NCBI RefSeq assembly: GCF_900107765.1 | Contig: NZ_FNQY01000005.1 | Coordinates: 172,195-236,194, forward strand | Reading direction: 5' to 3' | Length of the DNA stretch: 64,000 nucleotides | Source: Arachidicoccus rhizosphaerae | GTDB lineage: Bacteria > Bacteroidota > Bacteroidia > Chitinophagales > Chitinophagaceae | In this document: positions 26,604-36,845 of the stretch, one piece after another | Position numbering within the stretch: position 1 is the first letter of the stretch | Layout: every line of letters starts with the position of its first letter | Notes under the pieces: model-generated | Told to the model about the DNA's origin: nothing | Databases searched by the model: none | What the model saw: only the letters and a program-made list of their open reading frames with translations | Position numbers and translations under genes: made by a program

Positions 26604-28187
26604 TTATCTGCCTGCATTATTCTGCCAATAAGGATTCTGAACCAACTGATTATCATAAGGGAATAAGGTTTCCATATCAATTGGCCAGTAATAACCTTTA
26701 TTGGTGGCACTTACCCTGGTGGATGGATACCCGATTTTCTGCAACCAGCCTTGGGTATAATTTGTTCTGATTAAATCATAGTACCACTCTCCTTCCCCAA
26801 TAAATTCACGACCACGTTCCTTGATAATTTCATCTATCATATTATCCTTGGACGTTATCGATGCATAATTATTAATTCCTGCTCTGTCTTCCGTCATTTT
26901 CAGATCAGCTGCAGCTCCGCTCAGATCCCCTTTATAGGCAAGCGCTTCAGCATCCAATAAATACATATCAGATAATCTTAACAGCACTAAATTATTATTG
27001 ATATAAGGATATTCCTTGGTATCCGGAGACTGGAAAGCAAAATTGGTATATTTTAAAAGCATATACCCCGCAGGATCTCCGCCTGAGGCCTGTTGATAGG
27101 ATAAAATACTTTTAGCTCTCAGATCTTTAGAAGTATCAAACAGTTCCTGATCAATCAATCCTTCCGCAGGAGCTATCCAGCAGCTGGATCTTTGTTCGCT
27201 GACAATGGAACCTTTCAAAAAGAGCCCGAACATATTAAAGTTGGCTTCAGCATAGTCACCACCACCTTTAAAATTAGGATCTTTATCATTGTAGGTCATG
27301 GAGATCTCAAATATACTTTCATTAGATTTCTGCCCCTGCCAGATATTGGTATAGGTGGCCATTGGCTCCAAAGAATATCCTCCTTCAGTGATGACCTTCT
27401 GGCAATAATAATGCGTACTGTCATAATCATGCTTCCAGGCAAAAATATGCGCCATCAGCGCCTCTGCACTCCCCTTATTCGGAGATAAGCTTTCAGAAGC
27501 ATCACCTCCGGCATAATCCAGACTGGCCTCTGCAGTGTGCAGATCCTTTAAACAGCTGTCCAGCACATCCTTTTCAGGACTACGTGGCAATGCCTCAATA
27601 TGTCCATAATCAGCGTCATTATATGTTCTGGCAACATAAACCGGATCTCCCCATACGCGGGTCATATAAAAATAAGTGTAAGCCCTGATAAATAAAGCTC
27701 TGGCTATATACTGACTCCGTACTTTTTCGCTGGAGAAAAGACTTGCATCCATCGATTGGACATTCTCAGAAATCAAATTAGCCAAGGCAATAACTTTATA
27801 AAATCTGGACCAGTCCAGTAAATTTCCCCAGTAAGGAACATAGGAAAAGTTCCACGGAATGGAGCCATCAGGCGTCAGGCCATATTGCAAAAAGGTGTCT
27901 CCGCTCGCATATCTGAACAAATTACTGACCAGATCGCCGTATACAAAAAAACATGGTTCATTCTGATCAACACCGCTTCCCGAAGATACCCTTAACGAGG
28001 CCCTCAGCTGTGTCATCATCGCAGCCTCTGCCTGTGAAACAGCAGTCTGGGAGGTCCAGAATTCACTACCGTAGGTGGAACTTATGGGTGCATTATTGAT
28101 CTGTTTATTACAGGATATATTCATGGATACCCCAATAACAATAAACAGATATAAGATAATTTTTTTAGAAGATGAATAATTTTTCAT
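26604..28187 (-). CDS. SusD/RagB family nutrient-binding lipoprotein
   Basis: The 527-residue lipoprotein (signal ending VSMNISC) has the SusD fold: TPR-like helices, including ARALFIRAYTYFYMTRVWGDPVYV, and the C-terminal signature LLRLSDMYLLDAEALAYKGD with RGREFIGEGEWYYDLIR. It caps the SusC channel encoded 31 bases upstream. The frame opens six codons earlier (MIKIEIMKN), but the second methionine gives the normal signal peptide. No glycoside hydrolase lies in this locus, so the ligand is not predictable. Confidence 0.92.
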   Translation of the reverse strand: MKNYSSSKKIILYLFIVIGVSMNISCNKQINNAPISSTYGSEFWTSQTAVSQAEAAMMTQLRASLRVSSGSGVDQNEPCFFVYGDLVSNLFRYASGDTFLQYGLTPDGSIPWNFSYVPYWGNLLDWSRFYKVIALANLISENVQSMDASLFSSEKVRSQYIARALFIRAYTYFYMTRVWGDPVYVARTYNDADYGHIEALPRSPEKDVLDSCLKDLHTAEASLDYAGGDASESLSPNKGSAEALMAHIFAWKHDYDSTHYYCQKVITEGGYSLEPMATYTNIWQGQKSNESIFEISMTYNDKDPNFKGGGDYAEANFNMFGLFLKGSIVSEQRSSCWIAPAEGLIDQELFDTSKDLRAKSILSYQQASGGDPAGYMLLKYTNFAFQSPDTKEYPYINNNLVLLRLSDMYLLDAEALAYKGDLSGAAADLKMTEDRAGINNYASITSKDNMIDEIIKERGREFIGEGEWYYDLIRTNYTQGWLQKIGYPSTRVSATNKGYYWPIDMETLFPYDNQLVQNPYWQNNAGR

Positions 28188-28218
28188 GATTTCTATTTTA
28201 ATCATTGATAAAAGGGTA

Positions 28219-31200
28219 TTAGAATTCTATATTAAGACCAACCGTGAATGTTTTTGCCTGCGGGTATAATCCACCGGTATAAATCCCCAACTGATCTACC
28301 GCCTCAGGATCAGGCATCGTGTTTTTCTTATTTTTCAGTATTAATACATTATACATCATTGCATAAGCATTAATATGATTCACTTTCAGGCGCTCCGTGA
28401 ATTTCTGTGGTAACAGGTAATTCAGCACCACCTGTTTGATTTTAAAATAGCTCCCATCGACATTAAACATGTCAGAGAAAGGAAAAAACTGATAGAAATA
28501 AGCGTTATATGGGCTGATGGAGGGGAAAGAAGCTTTATAATTGGGATCTTCCGCTTTTGCAGGGGTCCAGTAATTCACTTCACTTAGATCAGGCAACCTG
28601 TTCTTTGCAAAGTTTTTAAGATTTCCACCCATTGCGTCCATCTGCTGTTGCCAGAAAGTATTCACCACAGTTCTTTTAAAGGTAAATACGCTGGCAATGG
28701 TCAAGGTAAAATTCTTATAGGTAAAATCGTTGGTGAATCCGCCGAAGAATTTAGGATTTGGATCTCCTGTCGGTACTCTATCACCGTATTGATCCCCATT
28801 GTCTTCTCCGGTCCACACATCCCCGTCTCCATTGGCGTCCCGCCATTTAGGATAGCCTACTTGTACAGGATAATACCCTTTAAAATAAGTAATAACATTA
28901 CCTGTCAGTGGATTATATGGAATCTCATCCTGATGATTATATACACCCTGATAATCCATCTGATACATTTCATAAATAGGCTGACCTACTGCGTAGATTC
29001 TTGAAACGCCAGATGCGTAATCATCGATAACAAAGGTTCTGTTGTTGTTGGGCAATTTGGCGATCCGGTTTTTCTGGAAAGTCAGTACTAACTGGCTGTT
29101 CCACTGTAATTCACTGGAAGGCGCGAGGTTATGCGTATTGATAGTAATATCCACTCCTCTGTTATCCACCCATAAATCGCTGGCATTTATATTAATGGAT
29201 TCAAATCCTGTATAAAAGGGCAAATTGAAGGTAAAGAACTGATTCTTATCCAATTTGTCATAAAAATCTGTATTAATCTGAACCCTGTTTTTAAACAAAT
29301 ACAAATCAAAGCCCAGGTCTTTTTGCTCGGATTTAGCCCAGGTCAAATCGCTTTTGGTAAGTCCATTGGTATAACTTGGCTGAATAGCCGTAGTACCATT
29401 ATACGTCCCACTGATCTGATATTGATTATATGGCGCATAAAAATCACTGGCATTCTTACCGGCAATACCCCAGCTGAATCTGAATTTCAAAAAGTCAATC
29501 ACACCTTTGGCTCCTTTCATGAAATTCTCATCAGATACAATCCACGCGGCACCCGCTGCGGGAAAATATCCCCATTTATTATTCTTTCCAAATCTGGAAG
29601 ACGCGTCACCTCTGTAAGAACCGTATAACAGATATTTTCCGTTATAGTTATATTGCAGCTGGCTGACCAAAGACAATAATGCATCCTTATTATAATAAGA
29701 ATAGCCAGACAGGTCAGATTGCGGAATCCCGGTAACAGTCTGAATATCATTAGTAGGCGTATTATATCCGGAAACTGAATTTCCGCTACTGATAATCGTA
29801 TTATACTGTTGAGATAGGGTCAGATTAAACTGATGCTTATTCCCTTTTGCGGTTTTAAAATCTTTATCAAGATTAAGACTATTGGTAAACAGGTAGGTCG
29901 CATAGGTTCCTCTTGAAGATTCCGCATAAGATTGTTGTGTCGCGTCCGAACCGGTTTCAGCCGCTACCGCATCAATATTGGAAGGCATAAAATAATCTTT
30001 TGACTGAACATAGGAGTTAGCCCCTCCTTGTAATGTATAACGGATTCCTTTGGCTATATCATAATTTAAAGTCATGGATGCCGTATAATTGTCATTACCG
30101 TTTAAATTTCTGAGTTTAGTAGACTCTCCCAAATAACTGTTTTGATCAAATTCATTGATATAGTAGAATGAGGTAGGTTGGGAAGAACCGCTAAAGGGCG
30201 TATTGTCATCAGAATTCTGGTATTTTCTACCTGCCTGTCTCGCCTCCTTTACTAATCCAACTACTAACTGGCTATTAAGCTTAGGGCTGATTTTAAAATT
30301 AAAATTACCCCTGACTGAATAGCGCTGATACCCCGTATTGCGGATAATCCCCTCTGTATTATAATACCCCAGTGAGATTCTGTAATTTACATTTTCGGCA
30401 GCCTGACTCATTGTTGCATCCACATTGTATACATTGGAAGACGTATAGAACATTTTCTGCCAGTCCGTTGCATTATTAAATGAAGGATTGAGACTATCTG
30501 TTAATAACTGCGGCAGACTCTTCAGCTGATCATCCGTAGCATATTCTTTAAGAATGTCAATCTTAGCCGTCCTTTCTGCAGATCCCGTAAGTGTCGGAAT
30601 CAATTGCGGCTTACTGTTTCTTCCGTAATAAGCATTCACCCCAAAGACCGGCGTTTTAGAAGTAGCCTTTCTGGTCGTGATATAAATGACCCCATTCGCG
30701 CCTCTTGAACCCCAGGCAGCAGTGGCAGCTGCATCCTTTTGAACAACAACAGATTCTATATCGTTTATATTCAGACCTGCCAGAAAGTTCGTTCCTGTAG
30801 CGCCCGCATTATTAGAAATATCTGCTGGATCGATTGGTATTCCATCAATTACATATAGTGGACCGCTCATAGCCTGCGCCTGCTGTACATTCGGATCATC
30901 TCCAATATCCGTTCTGACCGTAGAATTCCCTCTTACAACGACCGTTGGAGCCACACCCGGCTCCCCGCTGGAAACCTGAACATTCATGCCCGCAATTTTA
31001 CCTTGCAGTAACTGGTCCACACTGGTCACTGGACGGTTATTAATATCTTTACCAACAATCCCGGAAACAGCAGAAACTGTATTTCTTATGGATTGTTGCT
31101 GCATACCGATGACGACGACATCGGACAAATCATTATCACTGCTTGATGTCATCATACATTGAATGGAATCCTGTCCGTTCAATTTTAAATTAAGGGTTAC

Positions 31201-31422
31201 ATAGCCCACATGACTTACAGATATTTCAGATTGCAGGCTGGAAACCTGTAGTCTAAAACGCCCGCTTAAATCTGATACCGTACCTCTTTTTCCAGCCTTA
31301 ATCGTGGCTTCGGAAATAGGTACTCCTGCCGTATCAGTAACTTGTCCATTTATTACAACCGGACTTTGAGCGGCTAAAGTCATACACAAGCATGAAAAGA
31401 AACAAAGAAAGAGTGTCTTCAT
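28219..31422 (-). CDS. SusC/RagA family TonB-dependent transporter
   Basis: The 1067-residue protein has a signal peptide (ending TLAAQ), a carboxypeptidase-like domain (about 22-95), a SusC-type plug (SVDQLLQGKIAGMNVQVSSGEPG, then GPLYVIDGIPID and WGSRGANGVIYITTR) and a large barrel ending in FTVGLNIEF. It imports a ligand captured by the SusD protein of the next gene. The locus continues with FAS1 and lipoprotein genes. Upstream lies an 809-base AT-rich gap with no regulator gene, so a remote sigma/anti-sigma or hybrid sensor may control it. Confidence 0.95.
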   Translation of the reverse strand: MKTLFLCFFSCLCMTLAAQSPVVINGQVTDTAGVPISEATIKAGKRGTVSDLSGRFRLQVSSLQSEISVSHVGYVTLNLKLNGQDSIQCMMTSSSDNDLSDVVVIGMQQQSIRNTVSAVSGIVGKDINNRPVTSVDQLLQGKIAGMNVQVSSGEPGVAPTVVVRGNSTVRTDIGDDPNVQQAQAMSGPLYVIDGIPIDPADISNNAGATGTNFLAGLNINDIESVVVQKDAAATAAWGSRGANGVIYITTRKATSKTPVFGVNAYYGRNSKPQLIPTLTGSAERTAKIDILKEYATDDQLKSLPQLLTDSLNPSFNNATDWQKMFYTSSNVYNVDATMSQAAENVNYRISLGYYNTEGIIRNTGYQRYSVRGNFNFKISPKLNSQLVVGLVKEARQAGRKYQNSDDNTPFSGSSQPTSFYYINEFDQNSYLGESTKLRNLNGNDNYTASMTLNYDIAKGIRYTLQGGANSYVQSKDYFMPSNIDAVAAETGSDATQQSYAESSRGTYATYLFTNSLNLDKDFKTAKGNKHQFNLTLSQQYNTIISSGNSVSGYNTPTNDIQTVTGIPQSDLSGYSYYNKDALLSLVSQLQYNYNGKYLLYGSYRGDASSRFGKNNKWGYFPAAGAAWIVSDENFMKGAKGVIDFLKFRFSWGIAGKNASDFYAPYNQYQISGTYNGTTAIQPSYTNGLTKSDLTWAKSEQKDLGFDLYLFKNRVQINTDFYDKLDKNQFFTFNLPFYTGFESININASDLWVDNRGVDITINTHNLAPSSELQWNSQLVLTFQKNRIAKLPNNNRTFVIDDYASGVSRIYAVGQPIYEMYQMDYQGVYNHQDEIPYNPLTGNVITYFKGYYPVQVGYPKWRDANGDGDVWTGEDNGDQYGDRVPTGDPNPKFFGGFTNDFTYKNFTLTIASVFTFKRTVVNTFWQQQMDAMGGNLKNFAKNRLPDLSEVNYWTPAKAEDPNYKASFPSISPYNAYFYQFFPFSDMFNVDGSYFKIKQVVLNYLLPQKFTERLKVNHINAYAMMYNVLILKNKKNTMPDPEAVDQLGIYTGGLYPQAKTFTVGLNIEF

Positions 31423-32231
31423 AAATCTTGGATGTTAGGAATTAATTGTCTAAATACCCAACAATATTATTATAAAAATTGATCAAACCTTAACGCAATC
31501 GTTTGAGTGATTTTTTATTTTAAAAATTTTCAAGGACCAAATCAAACGCTTTATTTGTCATACTAACAATTATAAATTGTGAATTATTTTCACCGTTATA
31601 TTATGTCTGAAAATATGCATGCCAGATTTCATATATATTAATATCAATTATACAATTAACGTCATTTTTGTTATTACCATTAACATAACAGAATTTAAAT
31701 CCTGATGAACTACTTCTTTTTGATGATGAATTATATTTTAATACCGCCAATATTTGGCAGAGCAAATTTTATTTAAAGAAAACTTTAACGAGGAATCGTA
31801 ATCATTGTTTAAACAAAAAATGATTTATTAAATTAATATATACAAGAATCCCGACCCTAAAAAACTTCCGAAAAAAGCAATAAAAGTTAATCCTGAAATT
31901 AAAAAATCATGATTTTTTTCAATTTTGTTTCCTGTTAGCATATTGTTATGCTGGCTATATTTTTCCGTCAAATTTCTAAATGGTTTTCACATTGAGCAAT
32001 GGTGGCAAAGCGGACTTCTGTAAATCCTTAACACCGATAGATTTGCTGCTATATAAACTGAGTGAATGTAAGCATCGGTAAACCAGGCTGACGCCTACCG
32101 AAATCGACTGGCAATTATAAATGCTTGTAATTGATTAATTATCAAGATAGATTTGAGAAAAACAGCATCCTGAGCGTGGGTAAGAAGAAAAATTGTAATG
32201 GCAAGATGATGATACTTTAATAAAATAATGC
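31423..32231. other. Long AT-rich intergenic region upstream of susC
   Basis: There is no gene in these 809 bases. Near the susC side an operator-like inverted repeat TCAAAC (31483..31488) with GTTTGA (31501..31506) is seen. Around 32075..32100 a weak hairpin (CGGT, AGGC-TGAC-GCCT, ACCG) is present. No exact -7 element was found for susC. The length is unusual for this otherwise compact window. Confidence 0.4.
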
Positions 32232-33452
32232 CTAGCTTTTAAGCGAAAAGTGCTTCGTTGCCGCTTTTCTGGCCGGCACCCAGGCAGCTAACAAGGCCAC
32301 CAAAAAGACCGTAAGTCCTACTAACAAAAAGTCTAACACATGCATTTTTACAGGATAATAGTCAACGACAAAGGACCCTCCCTCCAATTTCAGCAGATGA
32401 AATTTTTGTTGAAGCAGACAGACAATGAAAGCGATAAACATACCCATCAGGCCGCCGAGTCCGGCTAAAAGAAACCCTTCTGTCAGAAATATGCGCTGAA
32501 TTACCTTTTTACTTGCCCCCAGTGCTTTTAAAATAGCAATATCTTTTCTTTTTTCCAGCACCAGCATGGTCAGCGCTCCGACCATATTGAAAGCGGCAAT
32601 AATTAATATGATTGATAAAATGATATAAATAATCCATTTTTCCATTTGCATAACGGTAAACAGACTCTGATTTTGTTCAAAACGGGTCTCCACCACATAT
32701 TTATTACCTAATTGCCTCTGAATCTTCTTTTTAACGCTATATAAATCCGTTTCAGCTTTGATCGCAATGGCTACTTCTGTATAATAATCCTTGGGTAATT
32801 CCACCATATACCGCAGAAAATTCAGGTTGGTAAAGGCATATTTATTATCAAAGCCTTCCTGAATGCGGAAAATACCCACCTCCTTAATTTCATAGGAGTT
32901 CATAGCAGATTGCAAATCCGTGCGAAGTGAGCTATTGCGATTGGGTAAATATACGACCAAAGGTACCGTAGAATTAGCGTCTGCGCCAATACTGCTGGCA
33001 ATGCCCCCTCCCAATACCAACAGCGGGGCCCGTTCCACCCCAAGGCCATAATGGCCATTTTGTTCAATATGCCTGGACAGATGTACGACATGATCATAAT
33101 TGCTATCAACACCTTTTAGAACAGCAATTGACTGGTATTCGCCATTGGTCAGCAGCGCCTTCTCTCCAATGACCAGACTCAGGTCTTTTATTTCATGAAT
33201 CTGATGAAGTTTGGCAATCTGTCCGGAATCCAGGGTCATATACTTACCCGTTCTGGCCATGACCCTGAGATCAGGGTAAAAATCGCCATACATTGATTTT
33301 ACCAGACTCTGAAATCCGTTAAATACACTCAGTACCATAATCAAAGCGGCCGCCCCTACTGCGATAGCAATCACACTAATCCAACTAATGATATTGATAG
33401 CATTGGTGGATTTTTTTGATTTAAAATATCGCCAGGCGAAAAGAAAATTCAT
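32232..33452 (-). CDS. LolC/LolE-type ABC transporter permease (FtsX family)
   Basis: The 406-residue protein has the lipoprotein-releasing permease layout: one N-terminal membrane helix (about 20-45, NIISWISVIAIAVGAAALIM), a periplasmic MacB-like domain (to about 270), then an FtsX domain with three helices (about 275-300, 325-350 and 370-395) containing ALTMLVLEKRKDIAILKALGAS. It probably extracts lipoproteins from the inner membrane with an ATPase encoded elsewhere. No LolD gene is adjacent. It follows rbfA by 71 bases on the same strand. Confidence 0.88.
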   Translation of the reverse strand: MNFLFAWRYFKSKKSTNAINIISWISVIAIAVGAAALIMVLSVFNGFQSLVKSMYGDFYPDLRVMARTGKYMTLDSGQIAKLHQIHEIKDLSLVIGEKALLTNGEYQSIAVLKGVDSNYDHVVHLSRHIEQNGHYGLGVERAPLLVLGGGIASSIGADANSTVPLVVYLPNRNSSLRTDLQSAMNSYEIKEVGIFRIQEGFDNKYAFTNLNFLRYMVELPKDYYTEVAIAIKAETDLYSVKKKIQRQLGNKYVVETRFEQNQSLFTVMQMEKWIIYIILSIILIIAAFNMVGALTMLVLEKRKDIAILKALGASKKVIQRIFLTEGFLLAGLGGLMGMFIAFIVCLLQQKFHLLKLEGGSFVVDYYPVKMHVLDFLLVGLTVFLVALLAAWVPARKAATKHFSLKS

Positions 33453-33523
33453 GTGCTTGAAAAGGTTACTTGGGCTGTTTTAGCCTATCGCTTAAAAAAG
33501 CCGGTGTGCCCAAAATATTATTT

Positions 33524-33895
33524 TTAATCGTTATCTTTATCTGAATTCTGATTAATCTTGGCTAAAAGTTCTTCGATATGGAAAACATGATCCAGCGTAT
33601 CATCCAAAAAGTAATGAATGACCGGGATACGTCTTAAGGTCTTACCCAGTGCCTGACTTAGCAATTTCTTGATTTCCCAGGCCTTTTGCTCAATACGCAA
33701 TATAGCAGCCTGAGTATCAGCAACCTGGAAAAAACTTAAATAAATTCTTGCTTCCAATAAATCGGGCGTTACCTTAACATCTGCAATGGAAACCATTCCG
33801 CCATGGGTCATACTCAGGTCCAGATGCCTGAAAATGGCACTCATTTCTTCTTTGATGACACTGGCCACTTGTTTTTGCCTTTTTCCTTCTTGCAT
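33524..33895 (-). CDS. rbfA: Ribosome-binding factor A
   Basis: This 123-residue RbfA is a KH-fold protein that helps mature the 16S rRNA 5' end in the 30S subunit. The sequence shows the expected RQKQVASVIKEEMSAIF start, VSIADVKVTPDLLEARIYLSFF and the C-terminal RIPVIHYFLDDTLDHVFHIEELLAKI. It is divergent from the MsbA-like gene with 61 bases between starts and is probably co-transcribed with the LolC/E-type permease gene downstream. Confidence 0.93.
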   Translation of the reverse strand: MQEGKRQKQVASVIKEEMSAIFRHLDLSMTHGGMVSIADVKVTPDLLEARIYLSFFQVADTQAAILRIEQKAWEIKKLLSQALGKTLRRIPVIHYFLDDTLDHVFHIEELLAKINQNSDKDND

Positions 33896-33928
33896 AATCT
33901 TTACACGTTTATTGGCTGTAAATTTAGT

Positions 33929-33936
33929 TACTTTTG
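33929..33936 (+). promoter_or_regulatory. -7 element for the MsbA-like gene
   Basis: TACTTTTG matches TAnnTTTG exactly and ends 20 bases before the ATG at 33957. A TTGG lies about 14 bases upstream, which is shorter than the usual spacing. Confidence 0.5.
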
Positions 33937-33956
33937 CACTCTACCAGGGATAAACA

Positions 33957-35765
33957 ATGAAGAAATTTAAAAGAATATTCAAGTATCTGAGTTATTATAA
34001 AGCAAAACTGGCCACCTATAGTATACTGACAATACTAGGGACCGTTTTCGGGGTATTTTCCCTGGGCATGCTGGCCCCTTTCATATCGTTGATTGTCTCT
34101 GACGGGGAAAACGGCACCAATGATTTGATTAAATCCAAAGCAGTAGGACAAAGTGTGTCCAATATCCTCAATGATATGATGGCAGACCATGGTAAGGTCT
34201 ATACCCTTGGTGCCGTCTGTATCTTAATCATTATCCTTACTTTTTTAAAAAATATCTGCATTTACGGTTCCAATGTTATGAGCGCCCCTATCCGCAGCTC
34301 CATTGTGCGCCATTTGCGAAGTGATCTGTACCTGAAAACCCTGGTACTACCCATTGGCTTTTTTACGGAACAGAAAAAAGGAGATATAATCTCCAGAATG
34401 ACCAATGACGTAGCGGAGGTGGATGCCTCGGTGGTCTCCACACTGGAGGGCCTGATAAAAGACCCTTTGACGATACTGGGTTATCTGATTGCCATGATTG
34501 TAATCAGTCCTTTACTATCTATCGGCCTTTTTATATTACTGCCCCTGACCGCCGTTTTGATTGGCCGGGTCAGCCGGTTACTAAAAAGGCAGTCAAAGGA
34601 AATGTCTGAACAGTTAAGCGTTGCCTTATCACTGATTGATGAAACCTTGTCCGGTATGCGCGTGGTTAAGGCATTTTTAGCGGAGAAATTACTGGGACAA
34701 AAATTTGAGACAGTAAACGACCGCATGTTTAATGTGCGTAATAAAATGGCCCGCAGAAGGGATCTGGCTTCCCCGATGACAGAAGTGTTGGGTGTTATCG
34801 TACTGGCGGCCATACTGTTTTGTGGCGGCTTGCTGGCCGTCAAATACAAGACCCTTTCCGGTGGCGATCTTTTAAGCTATATCGCCATGTTTGCCATTAT
34901 TATAAACCCGGCCAAATCCCTTTCCACTGCCTTTTTCAATATGCAACGCGGCGGAGCCGCCCTGGACAGGATTGAGCAGCTGCTTAATACGCCACTGGTT
35001 ATTGAAGATAATGGTCGCCAGGAACTGGATTTTAAACACCAGATTGAATTTAAAAATGTCAGTTTTGGTTACGACGCAGAACACCTGATCCTTAAAAACA
35101 TAAATCTCACTATTCCAAAGGGTAAAACGGTAGCCCTGGTCGGAAGCAGCGGTGCCGGCAAGAGTACACTAGCAGATTTAGTCCCCAGATTTCATGATGT
35201 TAGTCAGGGCGAGCTGCTTATTGACGGGGTAAATATTAAGGATTATTCATTGCAGTCTCTTAGAAGCCATATCAGTATTGTCACCCAGGAACCTATCTTG
35301 TTTAATGACAGCATAAAGGGCAATATAGCGCTTGGTAAAACCGACGCCAGTGATCAGGAGATTCAACAGGCCGCCAGAATAGCCAATGCCTACCAGTTTA
35401 TTGAAAAAAAGGAAGAAGGATTTGATGCCAATATTGGCGACAGAGGCGGTAAACTCAGTGGTGGAGAAAAGCAAAGATTAACCATTGCCAGAGCCGTGGT
35501 CAAAAACCCACCGATACTAATTTTAGATGAAGCGACCTCTTCGCTGGATACCGAAAGTGAAAGACTGGTACAGGATGCCATCAATAAAATGATGAGCAAC
35601 CGCACTTCCCTGGTCATCGCACACAGACTCAGCACTATCCGCAACGCAGATGAAATTATTGTCCTGCAGGGAGGTCAAATTGCAGAAAGAGGCAACCATG
35701 AAGATTTAATGGCCATTCCGGAAGGCATCTATCAGCGGTTAGTAAAAATACAGGCGGTTAAGTAA
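33957..35765 (+). CDS. MsbA-like ABC exporter (fused permease and ATPase)
   Basis: The 602-residue half-transporter has a six-helix membrane domain (about 1-325) and a C-terminal ATPase. Walker A is GSSGAGKST, the Q loop is VTQEPILF, the signature is KLSGGEKQR and Walker B is PPILILDEATSSLD. The H loop follows in LVIAHRLSTI. The resemblance is to MsbA and other lipid or drug exporters. A role in lipid A flipping is possible but cannot be proved. It is probably monocistronic, with 210 bases before the methyltransferase gene. Confidence 0.92.
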   Translation: MKKFKRIFKYLSYYKAKLATYSILTILGTVFGVFSLGMLAPFISLIVSDGENGTNDLIKSKAVGQSVSNILNDMMADHGKVYTLGAVCILIIILTFLKNICIYGSNVMSAPIRSSIVRHLRSDLYLKTLVLPIGFFTEQKKGDIISRMTNDVAEVDASVVSTLEGLIKDPLTILGYLIAMIVISPLLSIGLFILLPLTAVLIGRVSRLLKRQSKEMSEQLSVALSLIDETLSGMRVVKAFLAEKLLGQKFETVNDRMFNVRNKMARRRDLASPMTEVLGVIVLAAILFCGGLLAVKYKTLSGGDLLSYIAMFAIIINPAKSLSTAFFNMQRGGAALDRIEQLLNTPLVIEDNGRQELDFKHQIEFKNVSFGYDAEHLILKNINLTIPKGKTVALVGSSGAGKSTLADLVPRFHDVSQGELLIDGVNIKDYSLQSLRSHISIVTQEPILFNDSIKGNIALGKTDASDQEIQQAARIANAYQFIEKKEEGFDANIGDRGGKLSGGEKQRLTIARAVVKNPPILILDEATSSLDTESERLVQDAINKMMSNRTSLVIAHRLSTIRNADEIIVLQGGQIAERGNHEDLMAIPEGIYQRLVKIQAVK

Positions 35766-35975
35766 ACAACAGAAGCTCAGTGCTCGACAAACTCACGTCC
35801 GATTCTGATTTATCTTTTCCAATGGATCTAGATATTGGAGAATGTAGTACATTTACTCCCATTGAAAATCAGCCGCCGGACAGCGCACTTAAATTGGCCA
35901 CATATTTGTGTATAAAATTCACCAAATGAAGCCTTTAAACGGTTTTGGCGCATTAACTATCATATTAAGCAACAG

Positions 35976-36722
35976 ATGAACGATATCCAACAATATTTTG
36001 AAAACAATACGGGCCGACTCATCCATAAGTGGCACCATTATTTTGATATTTATGACCGGCACTTCTCAAAATACCGGGATAAGGAAATCGTTATCCTGGA
36101 AATTGGTGTTTACCAGGGTGGCAGTCTGAAAATGTGGCAGAATTATTTTGGCCCGAAGGCTAAATTATATGCCATAGATATCGATCCCAACTGTAAACAG
36201 TTTGAAGACGATCAGACGAAAATATTTATTGGAAGTCAGTCAGACAGAGAATTCCTGAAAAAAACAATGGCTCAACTGCCGCCCATTGATATTTTTATTG
36301 ACGATGGCGGACATACCATGAAACAACAGATAGTCTCCTTTGAGGAGATATTCTCGCACATAAAATCAGATGGCGTTTACCTCTGTGAAGACCTCCACAC
36401 TTCTTACTGGCCCATTTACGGAGGAGGTTATAAAAGGAAAAGCTCATTCATTGAATACAGCAAGAACTGGATAGATCAGATAAATGCCTATCACAGCCAA
36501 AGCCCGAGGCTTAAGGTCAGCGATTTTACCCGTTCGGTAAAGGGAATTCATTTTTATGATAGTATTGTTGTGCTGGAAAAGGCAGTAGTGCCTCCCCCTA
36601 AGGATTCAATGAACGGTAATGCCTCCATACCTACGCCCGTTGCTATCCGCCCTAAAAATTTCTTTGAGCGTAATTTTAACAGGGTCATGGGGATATTGAA
36701 CCTGCCGTATTATATCGACTAG
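35976..36722 (+). CDS. Class I SAM-dependent methyltransferase
   Basis: The 248-residue protein has a Rossmann methyltransferase core. The SAM loop is ILEIGVYQGGSLKMW (about residues 39-53), the acidic residue is in LYAIDIDPN, and IDIFIDDGGHTMKQQ is the typical metal/active-site strand of the macrocin O-methyltransferase (TylF/MycE-like) group. The substrate is unknown. The last 40 residues are a proline-rich extension. No glycosyltransferase or biosynthetic cluster surrounds it. It converges with the lytic transglycosylase gene over a 20-bp perfect hairpin. Confidence 0.8.
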   Translation: MNDIQQYFENNTGRLIHKWHHYFDIYDRHFSKYRDKEIVILEIGVYQGGSLKMWQNYFGPKAKLYAIDIDPNCKQFEDDQTKIFIGSQSDREFLKKTMAQLPPIDIFIDDGGHTMKQQIVSFEEIFSHIKSDGVYLCEDLHTSYWPIYGGGYKRKSSFIEYSKNWIDQINAYHSQSPRLKVSDFTRSVKGIHFYDSIVVLEKAVVPPPKDSMNGNASIPTPVAIRPKNFFERNFNRVMGILNLPYYID

Positions 36723-36756
36723 TTTTAAGCAAATACCTGATTGATCCGATCCGATA

Positions 36757-36801
36757 AAAAGACAAATGGTCACTACGAACTGTAGTGACCATTTGTCTTT
36801 T
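36757..36801. terminator. Bidirectional terminator, 20-bp perfect stem
   Basis: The arms 36757..36776 and 36782..36801 are perfect complements around a 5-base loop, with AAAA and TTTT outer ends. It separates the converging methyltransferase and transglycosylase genes. Confidence 0.93.
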
Positions 36802-36845
36802 GTATTATTTGCATCCCCAAAGGACGCGTGATGTTCTGAGATGGA

